The notes under the pieces were generated by a model, which had not been told where the DNA came from, searched no databases, and saw nothing but the letters and a program-made list of their open reading frames with translations. This document shows positions 25,248-34,272 of a DNA stretch of 64,000 nt, piece after piece. The stretch covers positions 1 through 64,000 of the forward strand of contig JAFRTU010000020.1 of the NCBI GenBank assembly GCA_017439085.1, read 5' to 3'. The stretch's first letter is position 1. Every line of letters begins with the position of its first letter. The DNA comes from Clostridia bacterium (GTDB lineage Bacteria; Bacillota; Clostridia; Christensenellales; Christensenellaceae). The translations under genes and the position numbers were made by a program.

Positions 25248-25757
25248 ATGTTCGATGTAGGTACGTACGTAATGTATAATCGTACAGGTGTATGTCAGGT
25301 CATGAATATTGGCAGCAACAGCATGCCCGACGTATTTGAGAATGATGATCTCTTCTACACCCTAAAAGCAGTTTACGGAACAGAAATCATATATTTGCCT
25401 GTTGATTCCGATAAGCTGAGAGAGATCGTCAATAAGGAGGCCGCCGAACTGTTTCTGAAGAAGACTCCGTCCCTCATAGAACAGTTCAGAGAAGAAGACC
25501 CAAAGGTCGAACAACGTGAACTCTCGAATTTCTATAAATCTTTATTGGCCAACTCCGATATGGAGGACTGGCTAAAGCTGTTATCATATATATACAGAAA
25601 AAAAGAAGTTATGAGAAATGGAGGCAAAAAACTCTGTCAGACGGATAAGATCTATGAGGATAAAGTGGAACAGCTGATGTTTGGAGAACTCTCCATCGCT
25701 CTGGATCGGGACAGAGACGAAGTCCGAAGCAGGTTTATTGAAAGGTTTTTATCCTGA
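25248..25757 (+). CDS. CarD family transcriptional regulator
   Basis: A 169-residue protein. The N-terminal RNA-polymerase-interacting domain (residues 1-60; MFDVGTYVMYNRTGVCQV and the following beta strands) resembles CarD and the TRCF interaction domain. The helical C-terminus (from about residue 65) fits CarD's DNA-contacting helices and ends in DEVRSRFIERFLS. CarD binds the polymerase beta subunit and tunes open-complex stability. It has its own promoter and terminator. Confidence 0.9.
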   Translation: MFDVGTYVMYNRTGVCQVMNIGSNSMPDVFENDDLFYTLKAVYGTEIIYLPVDSDKLREIVNKEAAELFLKKTPSLIEQFREEDPKVEQRELSNFYKSLLANSDMEDWLKLLSYIYRKKEVMRNGGKKLCQTDKIYEDKVEQLMFGELSIALDRDRDEVRSRFIERFLS

Positions 25758-25773
25758 TACAGGAAAAAACAAT

Positions 25774-25809
25774 AAAGGAGCATGATCAGAACGGTCAGGC
25801 TCCTTTTTC
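25774..25809 (+). terminator. Terminator of carD
   Basis: AAAGGAGC pairs with GCTCCTTT, followed by TTCTT. Confidence 0.8.
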
Positions 25810-25828
25810 TTATCTGTTCATTGATAAC

Positions 25829-27013
25829 TTAAAGCCGTGAGATTACTCTTCTATAGTCATCGGGATCGGTATCTCCTTCTGTATTAATGACAAGAACCAC
25901 TGAATCACTGTTGATCCGGAAGATCTTCCTCAATTTTTCACAGCGAAGTATCGTGAGAAGAAGGCCGTATGTCACGGCTCCTGATTCACCGGATATTATA
26001 GGGCGGTCATTTCCTTCCGGACGAGCATAGGTTCTCATCCCGAGTTCGGTGATCATGTCTGAGCAGGAGCAGAAGAAAGCGGATGAATCCCTTAACAGAG
26101 GCCATACGGTCTTGCAGGGGGTCCCGCAGTTTAGGCCGGCCATAATGGTGAAGCAGTCTCCCTTTACGGAATGAGCAAGACCATCTCCTTCTTTGGCGGA
26201 TACATAGAAGCAATCAGCACCGTCAGGTTCAACTAAACCTATCAGGGGAGGAACAGCAGATGTGCTCAGAAAATAGTCGGCGATCCCTCCGGCCATCGAT
26301 CCCACACCGGCCTGAAGGAAAACATGAGTCGGATCCGCTCCGTGCATCTGTTCCCGTATCTCGGCAGCCATAGTGAGATAACCTTCGATGATAAACCGCG
26401 GGATTTTTTCATATCCATCCCAGGCTGTGTCCTGAATCAGGAGCCAGCCTTGTTCCTCAGCTATCCTGGCTGCCATTTTTACAGTCTCGTCATAATCGTA
26501 ACCGGTTATGGTACAGACAGCCGACCCGGCTTCTTCCACAGCTTTTCTTCTTACCTCAACGGTACCTTTCGGCATATAGACATGGGCTTTGCATCCGAAC
26601 ATTTGAGCAGCCCATGAAACACCTTTTCCGTGATTTCCATCCGTGCAGGTAATGAAATGGATCTCCGCGCATTTCTTCCTTATCCCTTCATCCTGAAAAG
26701 CGGTGAAATCCGTCTTATCTGGATCCATGGAAAAGATCTCGCAAAGCATACGGAACATGGCATAACTGCCACCGAGCCCTTTGAATGCCTTGAGGCCAAA
26801 TCTTGATGACTCATCCTTCACGAATATCGAGCGGATACCATACTTTTCGGCACATGAAGACAACGATACAAGTTCAGTTTGCCGGTATTGTGGAAGACTC
26901 CTGTGAAAACGGAGGGTCTTTTCCGAATCATCAGGATTGAAAAGTCTTTCATTCTCATCCAATGAGGGCTCCTGGACAAGAATCCGGAGCCCCTCAAATT
27001 CATATTCCTTCAT
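25829..27013 (-). CDS. Diaminopropionate ammonia-lyase
   Basis: A fold-type II PLP enzyme of 394 residues that would cleave 2,3-diaminopropionate to pyruvate and ammonia. The cofactor Lys lies in FGLKAFKGLGGSYA; CTDGNHGKGVSWAA is the phosphate/substrate loop, and GVGSMAGGIADYF is a glycine-rich PLP phosphate site. ATG 27013 has GAGGAA about 8 bases upstream; an in-frame ATG at 27067 lies inside the upstream gene and lacks a clear site. It is the second gene of a pair with the lyxose-isomerase-like gene, separated by 10 bases. Confidence 0.9.
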   Translation of the reverse strand: MKEYEFEGLRILVQEPSLDENERLFNPDDSEKTLRFHRSLPQYRQTELVSLSSCAEKYGIRSIFVKDESSRFGLKAFKGLGGSYAMFRMLCEIFSMDPDKTDFTAFQDEGIRKKCAEIHFITCTDGNHGKGVSWAAQMFGCKAHVYMPKGTVEVRRKAVEEAGSAVCTITGYDYDETVKMAARIAEEQGWLLIQDTAWDGYEKIPRFIIEGYLTMAAEIREQMHGADPTHVFLQAGVGSMAGGIADYFLSTSAVPPLIGLVEPDGADCFYVSAKEGDGLAHSVKGDCFTIMAGLNCGTPCKTVWPLLRDSSAFFCSCSDMITELGMRTYARPEGNDRPIISGESGAVTYGLLLTILRCEKLRKIFRINSDSVVLVINTEGDTDPDDYRRVISRL

Positions 27014-27023
27014 GGGGTGTTCC

Positions 27024-27701
27024 TCAAAGAGGGTATTCGTTGCAGAGGAGCCTGTAAGCCGGCTCATCTTCCTCTATGGTTGGGAATCGGCCTATAGGCT
27101 CAAGGAAACGGTTGTCGTTGTTATCGTCATTGCACTTGCTGACTTCACCTATCAGGACTTTTCCGCATCCCTTCTTAGCCCAGAATCTGTGATAGAGGCC
27201 GGGAGTGAGGGTGACGCTCTGTCCGGGCATCATTTCAAGAACGGTCCCTGCAGGTATCTTGAGTTTTACTCCGTCTGAAACAACGATGACGTCATTTACC
27301 GTATCCAGTTCTTCATTCTCTGTTGAGTTGTATAGTTCCATCATGAGGATTCCGCCGCCACGGTTGATTATATCTTCCATCTTTGACCAATGGAAATGCA
27401 TCGGGCAGATCTGGTCTTCTTCGCTTATCAGGAGCTTCTCGGCATACGGCTTCGTGTATTTCGGGTTGTTCTGATTTCCGTTCCTGATGGTCACCAGAGT
27501 GAGCCCTATGTGATCGAAGTCACCTAGGCCGTAATCCGTTATGTCCCAGCCCAACATATTGTCAACTATCTCACGGCATTCCTCACCCTTTTCTTTCCAG
27601 TCTTCGGGGGTCCAGTTACAGAACGGAGGAAGGTGGAAACCATGCTCTTTAATGAAGGCTTCAGTTTCTCTTATCTTCTGATTGATCTCTGATCTTTTCA
27701 T
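27024..27701 (-). CDS. D-lyxose isomerase family cupin protein
   Basis: A 225-residue cupin-fold sugar isomerase homologue. The metal-binding segment is CPMHFHWSKMEDI, giving two His and a Glu, and a further His is in TPGLYHRFWAKKG. Family members interconvert D-lyxose and D-xylulose. It is placed upstream of the diaminopropionate lyase in one operon, which does not suggest a shared pathway, so the true substrate may differ. Confidence 0.82.
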   Translation of the reverse strand: MKRSEINQKIRETEAFIKEHGFHLPPFCNWTPEDWKEKGEECREIVDNMLGWDITDYGLGDFDHIGLTLVTIRNGNQNNPKYTKPYAEKLLISEEDQICPMHFHWSKMEDIINRGGGILMMELYNSTENEELDTVNDVIVVSDGVKLKIPAGTVLEMMPGQSVTLTPGLYHRFWAKKGCGKVLIGEVSKCNDDNNDNRFLEPIGRFPTIEEDEPAYRLLCNEYPL

Positions 27702-27831
27702 GTTTGCTAATCTCCTGACAAGAATAATGTTTCATATATTGATTATACAATCCCGAAGCATCAAGTTGAATCCGAGAAATACGGTATCCGAACTATAAAG
27801 TAGTAAATCCGTGAAGAGACTGCTAAATAAG

Positions 27832-27860
27832 TTGACAATTGATGCCCCGGTGGTTATTAT
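27832..27860 (+). promoter_or_regulatory. Promoter of the glyS T-box transcript
   Basis: A perfect TTGACA, a 17-base spacer, and TATTAT, predicting a start near 27867. Confidence 0.8.
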
Positions 27861-27866
27861 TTAACA

Positions 27867-28058
27867 TACAATTGAAGAAGAGGTCAGGAAGAAGAAGCAT
27901 GCCGGGTTCTTTAAGAGAGGATGCGGGTGGTGCAAGCGTTCAGACGGTGCATGCGGTGGAGCTTTCGGTGATGACCGGATAAGAAGAGTGGACTTTCATA
28001 GTCAAGTAGGGTGGAACCGCGGAAGTTATTTCGTCCCTATGCAGGCATGAAGGTTTTT
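27867..28058 (+). promoter_or_regulatory. Glycine T-box leader upstream of glyS
   Basis: It contains the T-box bulge TGGAACCGCGG (28012-28022) and the stem I apical sequence GGGTGGTGCAAGC after AGAGAGG. Stem I pairs GCATGC (27897-27902) with GCATGC (27949-27954); GGT-GGA follows. Aligning the purine-C-TTT stretch after the codon puts the specifier at GGA (27958-27960), glycine; the alternative GGT is also glycine. The terminator stem before the T-run at 28054-28060 is weak by eye. Uncharged tRNA-Gly should turn on glyS. Confidence 0.9.
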
Positions 28059-28078
28059 TTATTTTCAGGAGGAGAAGA

Positions 28079-29470
28079 ATGAAAGCAGAAGAAAAAACAA
28101 TGGACAAGATCGTAGCGCTCTGCAAAGGCAGGGGCTTCGTATTTCCCGGCTCCGACATATATGGCGGACTCGCAAACACATGGGACTACGGTCCTCTCGG
28201 CGTTGAGTTCAAGAACAATGTCAAAAAGGCTTGGTGGAAGAAATTCGTAACTGAGAGCAAATACAATGTGGGACTTGACTGCGCCATACTGATGAACCCG
28301 GAAGTCTGGGTCGCATCAGGACACGTCGGAGGATTCAACGATCCGCTCATGGACTGCAAGAACTGCAAAGAAAGGTTCCGCGCCGACAAGCTCATAGAGG
28401 AATATGTGTTTGAGAACAAACTGAATATCAGCGTTCAGGCAATGTCCAATGAAGAGATGGAACAGTTCATAGCCGAGAATATCCCATGTCCGTCCTGCGG
28501 TGCAAAAGCATCCTTTACTCCTATAAGAAAGTTCAACCTCATGTTCAAGACCTTCCAGGGAGTCAATGAGGATACGGCTTCCCAGATATATCTTAGGCCT
28601 GAGACCGCTCAGGGCATTTTCGTGAACTTCAAGAACGTCGTCAGGACGACCAGAAGGAAGATGCCTCTCGGAATCGCACAGATCGGCAAATCCTTCAGAA
28701 ATGAGATCACCCCCGGAAACTTCACGTTCAGGACAAGAGAGTTCGAGCAGATGGAACTGGAGTTCTTCTGCAACCCGGAAGAGGAGATGAAGTGGTTCTA
28801 TTACTGGAAGGATTTCTGCGCAGAATTCCTGTACAGCCTTGGAATGTCAAAGGAGAACATCAGACTCAGAGATCACGAGAAAGAGGAGCTTTCACATTAT
28901 TCCAATGCAACGACCGATATCGAGTATCTGTTCCCGTTCGGATGGGGAGAACTCTGGGGCATAGCAGACAGGACTGATTTCGACCTCAAGGCTCACAGCA
29001 ATCATTCCGGAGAGACCCTTGAATACTTCGATCCTGTTACAAACAACAAGTACATTCCTTACTGCATAGAGCCTTCGCTCGGAGCAGACAGAGTAGCCCT
29101 TGCATTCCTTTGTGAAGCATATGATGAAGAGACATTGGAGAACGGTGATGTCAGGACAGTCCTTCATCTCCACCCGGCTCTCGCTCCTTTCAAGGCTGCA
29201 GTCCTGCCGCTTTCCAAGAAGCTTTCGGAGAAGGCTGAGGAAGTTTATTCCATGCTGGTCAAGGATTACTCGATCGATTACGATGAGACCCAGACGATAG
29301 GAAAGAGATACCGCAGACAGGATGAGATAGGAACTCCCTACTGCATCACGATCGACTTCGATACACTTGAAGATAACTGCGTGACGGTGAGAGACAGGGA
29401 TACCATGGAACAGATAAGGATGCCGATCGAGAAGGTATCTGAGTTCCTTAAAGACAAGCAGCAGTTCTGA
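28079..29470 (+). CDS. glyS: Glycyl-tRNA synthetase, homodimeric type
   Basis: Class II synthetase of 463 residues, the single-chain alpha2 form related to archaeal and eukaryotic GlyRS, not the alpha2beta2 GlyQ/GlyS form. It begins with the family segment [19 protein letters not shown], has motif 2 around [19 protein letters not shown] and motif 3 around [13 protein letters not shown], and a C-terminal anticodon-binding domain. A zinc-site CPSCG is near residue 140. A GGAGGAG site precedes ATG, and the T-box leader controls it. Confidence 0.97.
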   Translation: MKAEEKTMDKIVALCKGRGFVFPGSDIYGGLANTWDYGPLGVEFKNNVKKAWWKKFVTESKYNVGLDCAILMNPEVWVASGHVGGFNDPLMDCKNCKERFRADKLIEEYVFENKLNISVQAMSNEEMEQFIAENIPCPSCGAKASFTPIRKFNLMFKTFQGVNEDTASQIYLRPETAQGIFVNFKNVVRTTRRKMPLGIAQIGKSFRNEITPGNFTFRTREFEQMELEFFCNPEEEMKWFYYWKDFCAEFLYSLGMSKENIRLRDHEKEELSHYSNATTDIEYLFPFGWGELWGIADRTDFDLKAHSNHSGETLEYFDPVTNNKYIPYCIEPSLGADRVALAFLCEAYDEETLENGDVRTVLHLHPALAPFKAAVLPLSKKLSEKAEEVYSMLVKDYSIDYDETQTIGKRYRRQDEIGTPYCITIDFDTLEDNCVTVRDRDTMEQIRMPIEKVSEFLKDKQQF

Positions 29471-29484
29471 TCAAGGACGCATAT

Positions 29485-29517
29485 AAAAGACCCGGAAAAT
29501 CATTTCCGGGTCTTTTT
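29485..29517 (+). terminator. Terminator of glyS
   Basis: AAAAGACCCGGAAA pairs with TTTCCGGGTCTTTT. Confidence 0.9.
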
Positions 29518-29531
29518 GTTGTCAGATTATG

Positions 29532-31271
29532 TCAGCGGTTCTCTATCAGATGGAGCTTGTCCTCAGGGAAGGAACACTTTATCAGCATCGAATCCTCAAG
29601 GTATTCGATCTCCACATCTTCTCCATACTGGTTTATCCTGGAGAGCTTGGCTCCGTCCGAATAAGAGAGCCTGAGCTCTATCGGAACGTTCTTCGGAGAC
29701 AGAGCTTCCTCGATCTTCTGAAGCAGTATGTCGAGGCCGGTCCCGTCCTTTGCGGATATGTAGACGTTATTTCTGTCGCTCAAAGGAATATCTTCGATCA
29801 GGTCCGTCTTGTTATATACGTTTATAACAGGTATGTCCTTCACTCCGAGCTCAGTCAGGACATTTAAAACCACTTTCTGATGCTGCTCGTAATCCGGATC
29901 CGCAAAATCCGTGACAGTGAGTATGAGATCTGCATTCAGCACTTCCTCAAGAGTTGACTTGAACGCACTTACAAGATCGTGAGGCAGCTTGTCGACGAAT
30001 CCTACGGTGTCAGTCAGGAGCACGGTCCTTCCTGAAGGAAGAAGGCACTTTCTTGTAACGGGGTCAAGTGTGGCGAAGAGCCTGTCCTCGGCATACTGGT
30101 TCTCATCCGTTAGGATATTAAGAAGGCTGGTCTTTCCAGCGTTCGTATATCCTGCGAGAGCAACCTCCTGGACGCGGTTCTTGATCCTGTTCTGTCTTCT
30201 TAGAAGCCTCTGCGAAGAAAGGGAATCTATCTCTCTTTGGAGCTCATATATCCTTCTTCTGATCCTTCTTCTGTCTGTTTCCAGTTTGGTCTCTCCGGGG
30301 CCTCTCGTTCCTATACCGCCTCCTAGACGGGACAGAGCAAGTCCTTCTCCCATAAGACGGGGAAGATTGTATTTCAGCTGTGCCAGTTCCACCTGGAGTT
30401 TTCCTTCCCTGGTGGTTGCGTGCTTTGCAAATATATCTAGTATGAGGACCGTTCTGTCTATTATCTTGATACCGGTTGCCTCCTCAAGGTTTCTTGTCTC
30501 GATTGCGGAGAGCTCATCGTTGCAGATGATGAGGTCGGCATTCAGGGAGGAGATGAGAAGGGTCAGATCCTTTATCTTTCCCTTTCCAATGTATGTCTTG
30601 CTCTCTGAATTGATCTTTGACTGGGTCAGGATCCCCACCACTTCGGCTTCTGCGGTATCAGCAAGAAGGGCAAGTTCCTTCATCTCCCTTTCACCGGCAC
30701 CAACGCCTACAAGTATCGCTCTTTCCTTCTCACTGTCTGTCTCAGAGACCCTTACAAGAGAATAAACTCTTTTTGTGGCTTCCTCGATCTCGTAGCGCAA
30801 GGCCTCATTAGGAAACCTGAATATGGAGAATGGCCCCAGGATCTTTGCTTCATCTAACTTGTTTCCGATGTATGCCACCTGAATACCCGAAGCTTTGCCG
30901 TTCTTGACTGAAACGGCAGCCATGGCATCGAGCCTGCAGGACAGAAGGGTTCCGATATCGACGTTCGATAGAACGGGGGATCCGTTCGGATGAGTGTGTA
31001 TGCACCTTGCTCCGCTTATGGAATCATAGCCTCTCCTGATCCTTAATGAAGGGATCCTCACATGATCGTTGTCGCCGACTGAGATATCCAGAACATGTCC
31101 GTTCCTGGAAAGGAAAATGGAGACTTCGCGATTGAGGAGAGACGTGTATTTCTCAAGATATTCGATTATAGGCTGAGAGATGAACTCATCTCTTGCACAG
31201 AACAGGTCATGTCCCTGTTCCATCTCCTCGAGGATATGCTGTCTGATCCCTTCGATGTTACCGTTTATCAT
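29532..31271 (-). CDS. hflX: GTPase HflX with an N-terminal JAMM/RadC-like domain
   Basis: A ribosome-associated GTPase of 579 residues, longer than the roughly 430 of E. coli HflX. The extra N-terminal domain (residues 1-170) carries a JAMM metalloprotease pattern: His92, His94, Ser102 and Asp105 in HTHPNGSPVLSNVD, with Glu49 placed as the upstream acid. The HflX part follows: glycine-rich GGGIGTRGPGETKLE, P-loop GYTNAGKTSLL, DTVGF and NKTD. HflX splits stalled or stressed ribosomes. ATG 31271 has GGGGG 6-7 bases upstream; an in-frame start at 31313 lacks a site. Confidence 0.93.
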   Translation of the reverse strand: MINGNIEGIRQHILEEMEQGHDLFCARDEFISQPIIEYLEKYTSLLNREVSIFLSRNGHVLDISVGDNDHVRIPSLRIRRGYDSISGARCIHTHPNGSPVLSNVDIGTLLSCRLDAMAAVSVKNGKASGIQVAYIGNKLDEAKILGPFSIFRFPNEALRYEIEEATKRVYSLVRVSETDSEKERAILVGVGAGEREMKELALLADTAEAEVVGILTQSKINSESKTYIGKGKIKDLTLLISSLNADLIICNDELSAIETRNLEEATGIKIIDRTVLILDIFAKHATTREGKLQVELAQLKYNLPRLMGEGLALSRLGGGIGTRGPGETKLETDRRRIRRRIYELQREIDSLSSQRLLRRQNRIKNRVQEVALAGYTNAGKTSLLNILTDENQYAEDRLFATLDPVTRKCLLPSGRTVLLTDTVGFVDKLPHDLVSAFKSTLEEVLNADLILTVTDFADPDYEQHQKVVLNVLTELGVKDIPVINVYNKTDLIEDIPLSDRNNVYISAKDGTGLDILLQKIEEALSPKNVPIELRLSYSDGAKLSRINQYGEDVEIEYLEDSMLIKCSFPEDKLHLIENR

Positions 31272-31325
31272 GCTCGTCCCCCTTTCATTACGACAGTATA
31301 TATAGTTTACCATGTCAGCGGATTC

Positions 31326-31354
31326 TTAACTATTATGCCCGTTTATGATATCAT
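31326..31354 (+). promoter_or_regulatory. Promoter of tRNA-Arg(CCG)
   Basis: TTAACT, a 17-base spacer, and TATCAT, about 20 bases before the tRNA. Confidence 0.5.
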
Positions 31355-31374
31355 AAATTAACTGAACAGAAGAT

Positions 31375-31451
31375 GTGTCCGTAGCTTAGCTGGATAGAGC
31401 ATTGGATTCCGATTCCAAAGGTCAGAGGTTCGAATCCTCCCGGACATGCCA
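31375..31451 (+). tRNA. tRNA-Arg(CCG)
   Basis: A 77-nt cloverleaf including CCA. The acceptor stem GTGTCCG with CGGACAT has a terminal G-U pair. The anticodon loop TTCCGAT carries CCG, which reads CGG. A GGGCAGCA-GGTT-TGCTGCCC hairpin follows at 31454-31473 but has no T-run; transcription may continue into the amidase gene. Confidence 0.95.
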
Positions 31452-31496
31452 GAGGGCAGCAGGTTTGCTGCCCATACTGATATAAGGGAAAAAGAA

Positions 31497-32576
31497 ATGA
31501 AAAGAAGAATAGCTGCACTTGTATTTATAGTCATGGTGTTGTCCCTGTTCGGGTGTCTGCATCCGATAGACCCCTTAAAACCGGAAGGTGAGGACACTTA
31601 TTCGTCAGAGAGTTCATCCCATTTTTCCGAAAGTTCATTTTCGGAGCAGAGTTCCTCTGTTCCGGAAGTCATCTCATCCCTTCCTCCCGAGGATAAATCT
31701 TCAGAGATCACACCGCCCGATCCGAGCCTTAAGGAACTGAAAAAAGGAGATAAGGGAGAAGAGGTCCTCCGCATGCAGGAAAGACTGAAAGAGATGAACT
31801 GGCTTTTCGGGGAAGCAGACGGAGAATACGGGACTAGGACCGAGGAGGCAGTTTTCAGGTTCCAGAAGCATAATGGTCTCGAAGAAACGGGTTCTGCCGA
31901 TGTATATACGCTCGACCTTCTCTATTCCGACAGGGCAGAAAAATATCTTCCGCTCAAGGGACTTAAGATAGGGATTGATCCCGGTCATCAGAAAAAAGGA
32001 AATTACGAGAAAGAACCCGTAGCGCCGGGTTCTGAAACGATGAAGACAAAAGTCTCATCCGGGACTGCGGGAGTAGTATCCAGAGTACCTGAATACAAAG
32101 TGGTACTGATAGTCGGCTTAAGGCTTAAAGAACTCCTTGAGAACTTCGGAGCCACGGTCATCATGACGAGAGAGGTAAACGAGGTAGATCTTTCCAACAT
32201 AGACAGGGCAAAGATCTTCAATGAGGCAGAGACGGATTATGCCATCAGGCTCCATTGCAACGGTTCTGAAGATCCGACCATGTACGGAGTCAGTGTGCTC
32301 ATCCCGAAGACCCATGCCATGAAGGATGAGTGCAGGAAGGCTGCCGAATACCTTCTGGCTTCATTCTGTGACGTAACGAAGGAGAGGAACCGCGGCATCA
32401 AGGAGAGAAGGGAACAGACTGGCTTCAACTGGTGCGAGAGGATGATCATCAATATAGAGATGGGATACATGTCCAATGAAGAGGACGACCTGAAACTCAC
32501 CGACAGCGAGTATCAGGAGAAGATGTGCTGGGGCATCCTGTACGGGATAGTCAGCTACTTTGAGAACAGTAATTGA
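31497..32576 (+). CDS. N-acetylmuramoyl-L-alanine amidase lipoprotein
   Basis: A surface cell-wall hydrolase of 359 residues. The signal peptide ends at Cys20 (SLFGC), followed by a Ser/Glu-rich linker. A peptidoglycan-binding domain 1 ([20 protein letters not shown] onward) precedes an Amidase_3 catalytic domain. Zinc ligands are visible in GIDPGHQ and [11 protein letters not shown], and the catalytic Glu in NIEMGYMSN. It cleaves the bond between muramic acid and the stem peptide. ATG 31497 has AAGGG upstream; longer in-frame starts run into the tRNA. The next gene begins 10 bases later. Confidence 0.92.
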   Translation: MKRRIAALVFIVMVLSLFGCLHPIDPLKPEGEDTYSSESSSHFSESSFSEQSSSVPEVISSLPPEDKSSEITPPDPSLKELKKGDKGEEVLRMQERLKEMNWLFGEADGEYGTRTEEAVFRFQKHNGLEETGSADVYTLDLLYSDRAEKYLPLKGLKIGIDPGHQKKGNYEKEPVAPGSETMKTKVSSGTAGVVSRVPEYKVVLIVGLRLKELLENFGATVIMTREVNEVDLSNIDRAKIFNEAETDYAIRLHCNGSEDPTMYGVSVLIPKTHAMKDECRKAAEYLLASFCDVTKERNRGIKERREQTGFNWCERMIINIEMGYMSNEEDDLKLTDSEYQEKMCWGILYGIVSYFENSN

Positions 32577-32586
32577 GGAGGGACTC

Positions 32587-33711
32587 ATGAAGATTTCTAA
32601 GAAGGATGCACTGAACTGGTTCAGGTTCTTTGCAGAGCTTCCCGAGGGGGAAGAACTCATGACTAAACAGCAGGAGATCGTCTACGCCACCTTTGCCCAG
32701 ATCGAGAGGGCCATAGATGACCGGAATGAAAAACTGATGAAGGAGATAAAAAACCTCCATGACCTTGAGGGAAGAACATATTTCACGGGAAATCCCGATA
32801 AGTTTTCCAGAGGGTGCAGATCCTGTCTCACAGGGACGGGGCTCAGTGCTATAAGAAAGACCCACACCTGCAATATCAGGTGCAAATACTGCTATTACTA
32901 CGACGAACTCGACTGTCAGCCTCCGATAGGAGAGGGCATGTGGGAGATCGGAGGTACTAAATTCTACGAGAAGGATATAGACCTTCTGTTAAGAGTGCAG
33001 AAGAAACCGACGGGAATAAGCTACGTTTACCTCGAGCCATTCATGGAGATAGAGAAGTATTATCCTGTCATCAGGAAGTTCCATGATGCCGGCATACATC
33101 AGCACATGTATACCAACGGTACCCTTGCCACTGAGGAGAATCTGAAAGCCCTTGGGGAAGCAGGACTCGATGAGCTTAGATTCAATCTCGGAGCCAGCAA
33201 TACGTCCGACAAGGTCATAGAGATGATGAAAGTCGCAAAGAAGTATATCAGGTATGTTGGTATAGAGACTCCGATGACTCCGGAATTCTGGGATGCTTTC
33301 TTTAAGAAAAAGGATAAGATACTGGATACGGGATTCGACTTCATAAACTGTGCAGAGCTCCATCTGAACCCCAGCAATATCAATAACTATCTGGGTGAGG
33401 ATCTGTATATCTCAAGGCACGGATACGTGTCCCCTATATGGAGCAGGGAGCTTTCCCTTAAGTTTCTTAAGATAGTTGATGATGAGGGATGGGATATATC
33501 CGCCCAGGACTGCTCTAACTTCACGAAGTTTGCCAGAGACCTCAACCTCAGAAGCAGGGAAGACAGCTGGTTCGGAGCCAGCACATATCAGAGCGAGTTC
33601 CCGACGATCCCCTACGAAGCATTCATTCCGATACTTGAAGACCCTGAGTTCAGGTTCTTGGAGGAGGAACCGCTCCCCAAGGGGTATAACCCGGGAGAAC
33701 TGCTTTTCTGA
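32587..33711 (+). CDS. Radical SAM protein of unknown function
   Basis: A 374-residue radical SAM enzyme. The [4Fe-4S] motif CNIRCKYCYYY places Cys95, Cys99 and Cys102. Two further Cys lie just upstream in GCRSCLTGTG, and the N-terminal ~80 residues are helical. The barrel is recognisable (YVYLEPFMEIEKYY, HMYTNGTL, ELRFNLGASN). I do not recognise a characterised family. GAGGAGGGA precedes ATG, and it is probably co-transcribed with the amidase. Confidence 0.82.
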   Translation: MKISKKDALNWFRFFAELPEGEELMTKQQEIVYATFAQIERAIDDRNEKLMKEIKNLHDLEGRTYFTGNPDKFSRGCRSCLTGTGLSAIRKTHTCNIRCKYCYYYDELDCQPPIGEGMWEIGGTKFYEKDIDLLLRVQKKPTGISYVYLEPFMEIEKYYPVIRKFHDAGIHQHMYTNGTLATEENLKALGEAGLDELRFNLGASNTSDKVIEMMKVAKKYIRYVGIETPMTPEFWDAFFKKKDKILDTGFDFINCAELHLNPSNINNYLGEDLYISRHGYVSPIWSRELSLKFLKIVDDEGWDISAQDCSNFTKFARDLNLRSREDSWFGASTYQSEFPTIPYEAFIPILEDPEFRFLEEEPLPKGYNPGELLF

Positions 33712-33716
33712 ACATG

Positions 33717-33743
33717 AAAAATGCCGGCTGATGCCGGCTTTTT
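33717..33743. terminator. Bidirectional terminator between the radical SAM and VOC genes
   Basis: GCCGGC-TGAT-GCCGGC with an A-run on the left and a T-run on the right. Confidence 0.85.
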
Positions 33744-33753
33744 CCGTAAGTGT

Positions 33754-34134
33754 TTACAGAAATTCATTGAACTCCAGACGCTCTCCGTCGGGCCCCCTGA
33801 AGAAGACGTTCTTTATTCCGTTATATATGCCTGGCATTACCCTGATCTCTCCCTCGGGTTCGATGCCATTCTCTTTCAGGTTTGCGACTGCAGCTTCTAT
33901 ATCGTCCACCTTTATACATATGTGGTCGACCGGTCCGTCGGTCCTCACTTTATTTGGCTGCTCTATGAGCTCCACAGTGAGGTCCCCCGTCTTCAGAAAG
34001 AGCAGGTGGATCATCTTCTCAGGATCCGTCTCAAAATCCCTCTCAAATCCAAGCACGTTCTCATAGAAAGCTCTTGATACATCCATATCCTTCACATATA
34101 TGCCTATATGAGCCATACCGTATCCTTTTTTCAT
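33754..34134 (-). CDS. VOC (glyoxalase/bleomycin resistance fold) family protein
   Basis: A 126-residue protein of two beta-alpha-beta-beta-beta units: one begins at MAHIGIYVKDMDVSRAFY and the second at VDHICIKVDDIEAAV. Metal-binding His and Glu positions are present (AHIG, DHIC and ERLEF near the end). Members include glyoxalases, epimerases and dioxygenases; the substrate is unknown. ATG 34134 has AAAGGAG 7-8 bases upstream. Single gene. Confidence 0.82.
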   Translation of the reverse strand: MKKGYGMAHIGIYVKDMDVSRAFYENVLGFERDFETDPEKMIHLLFLKTGDLTVELIEQPNKVRTDGPVDHICIKVDDIEAAVANLKENGIEPEGEIRVMPGIYNGIKNVFFRGPDGERLEFNEFL

Positions 34135-34272
34135 ATCAATTCTCCTTTGCATATTCATAGCATCGCTGACTGTACATTATCTTAATTATACAGTGAAAAG
34201 TATGCAAACCCGCAAAAAAATGATATATTAATAAAGCATCTTCGGGTGCAAGTCAAGTTAAGAGGAACAGAC

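Noticed and set aside
29989-30765. Long plus-strand frame (258 residues) opposite hflX
   Set aside because: Antisense shadow of a clear GTPase gene; Ser-rich, low-complexity translation with no ribosome binding site.
31454-31473. GGGCAGCA/TGCTGCCC hairpin after tRNA-Arg(CCG) as a terminator
   Set aside because: No T-run follows, so intrinsic termination is not supported; it may only be a tRNA 3' processing stem.
33754-34134. VOC protein as an antibiotic resistance gene
   Set aside because: The fold is shared by many metabolic enzymes and nothing in the sequence or context points to resistance.
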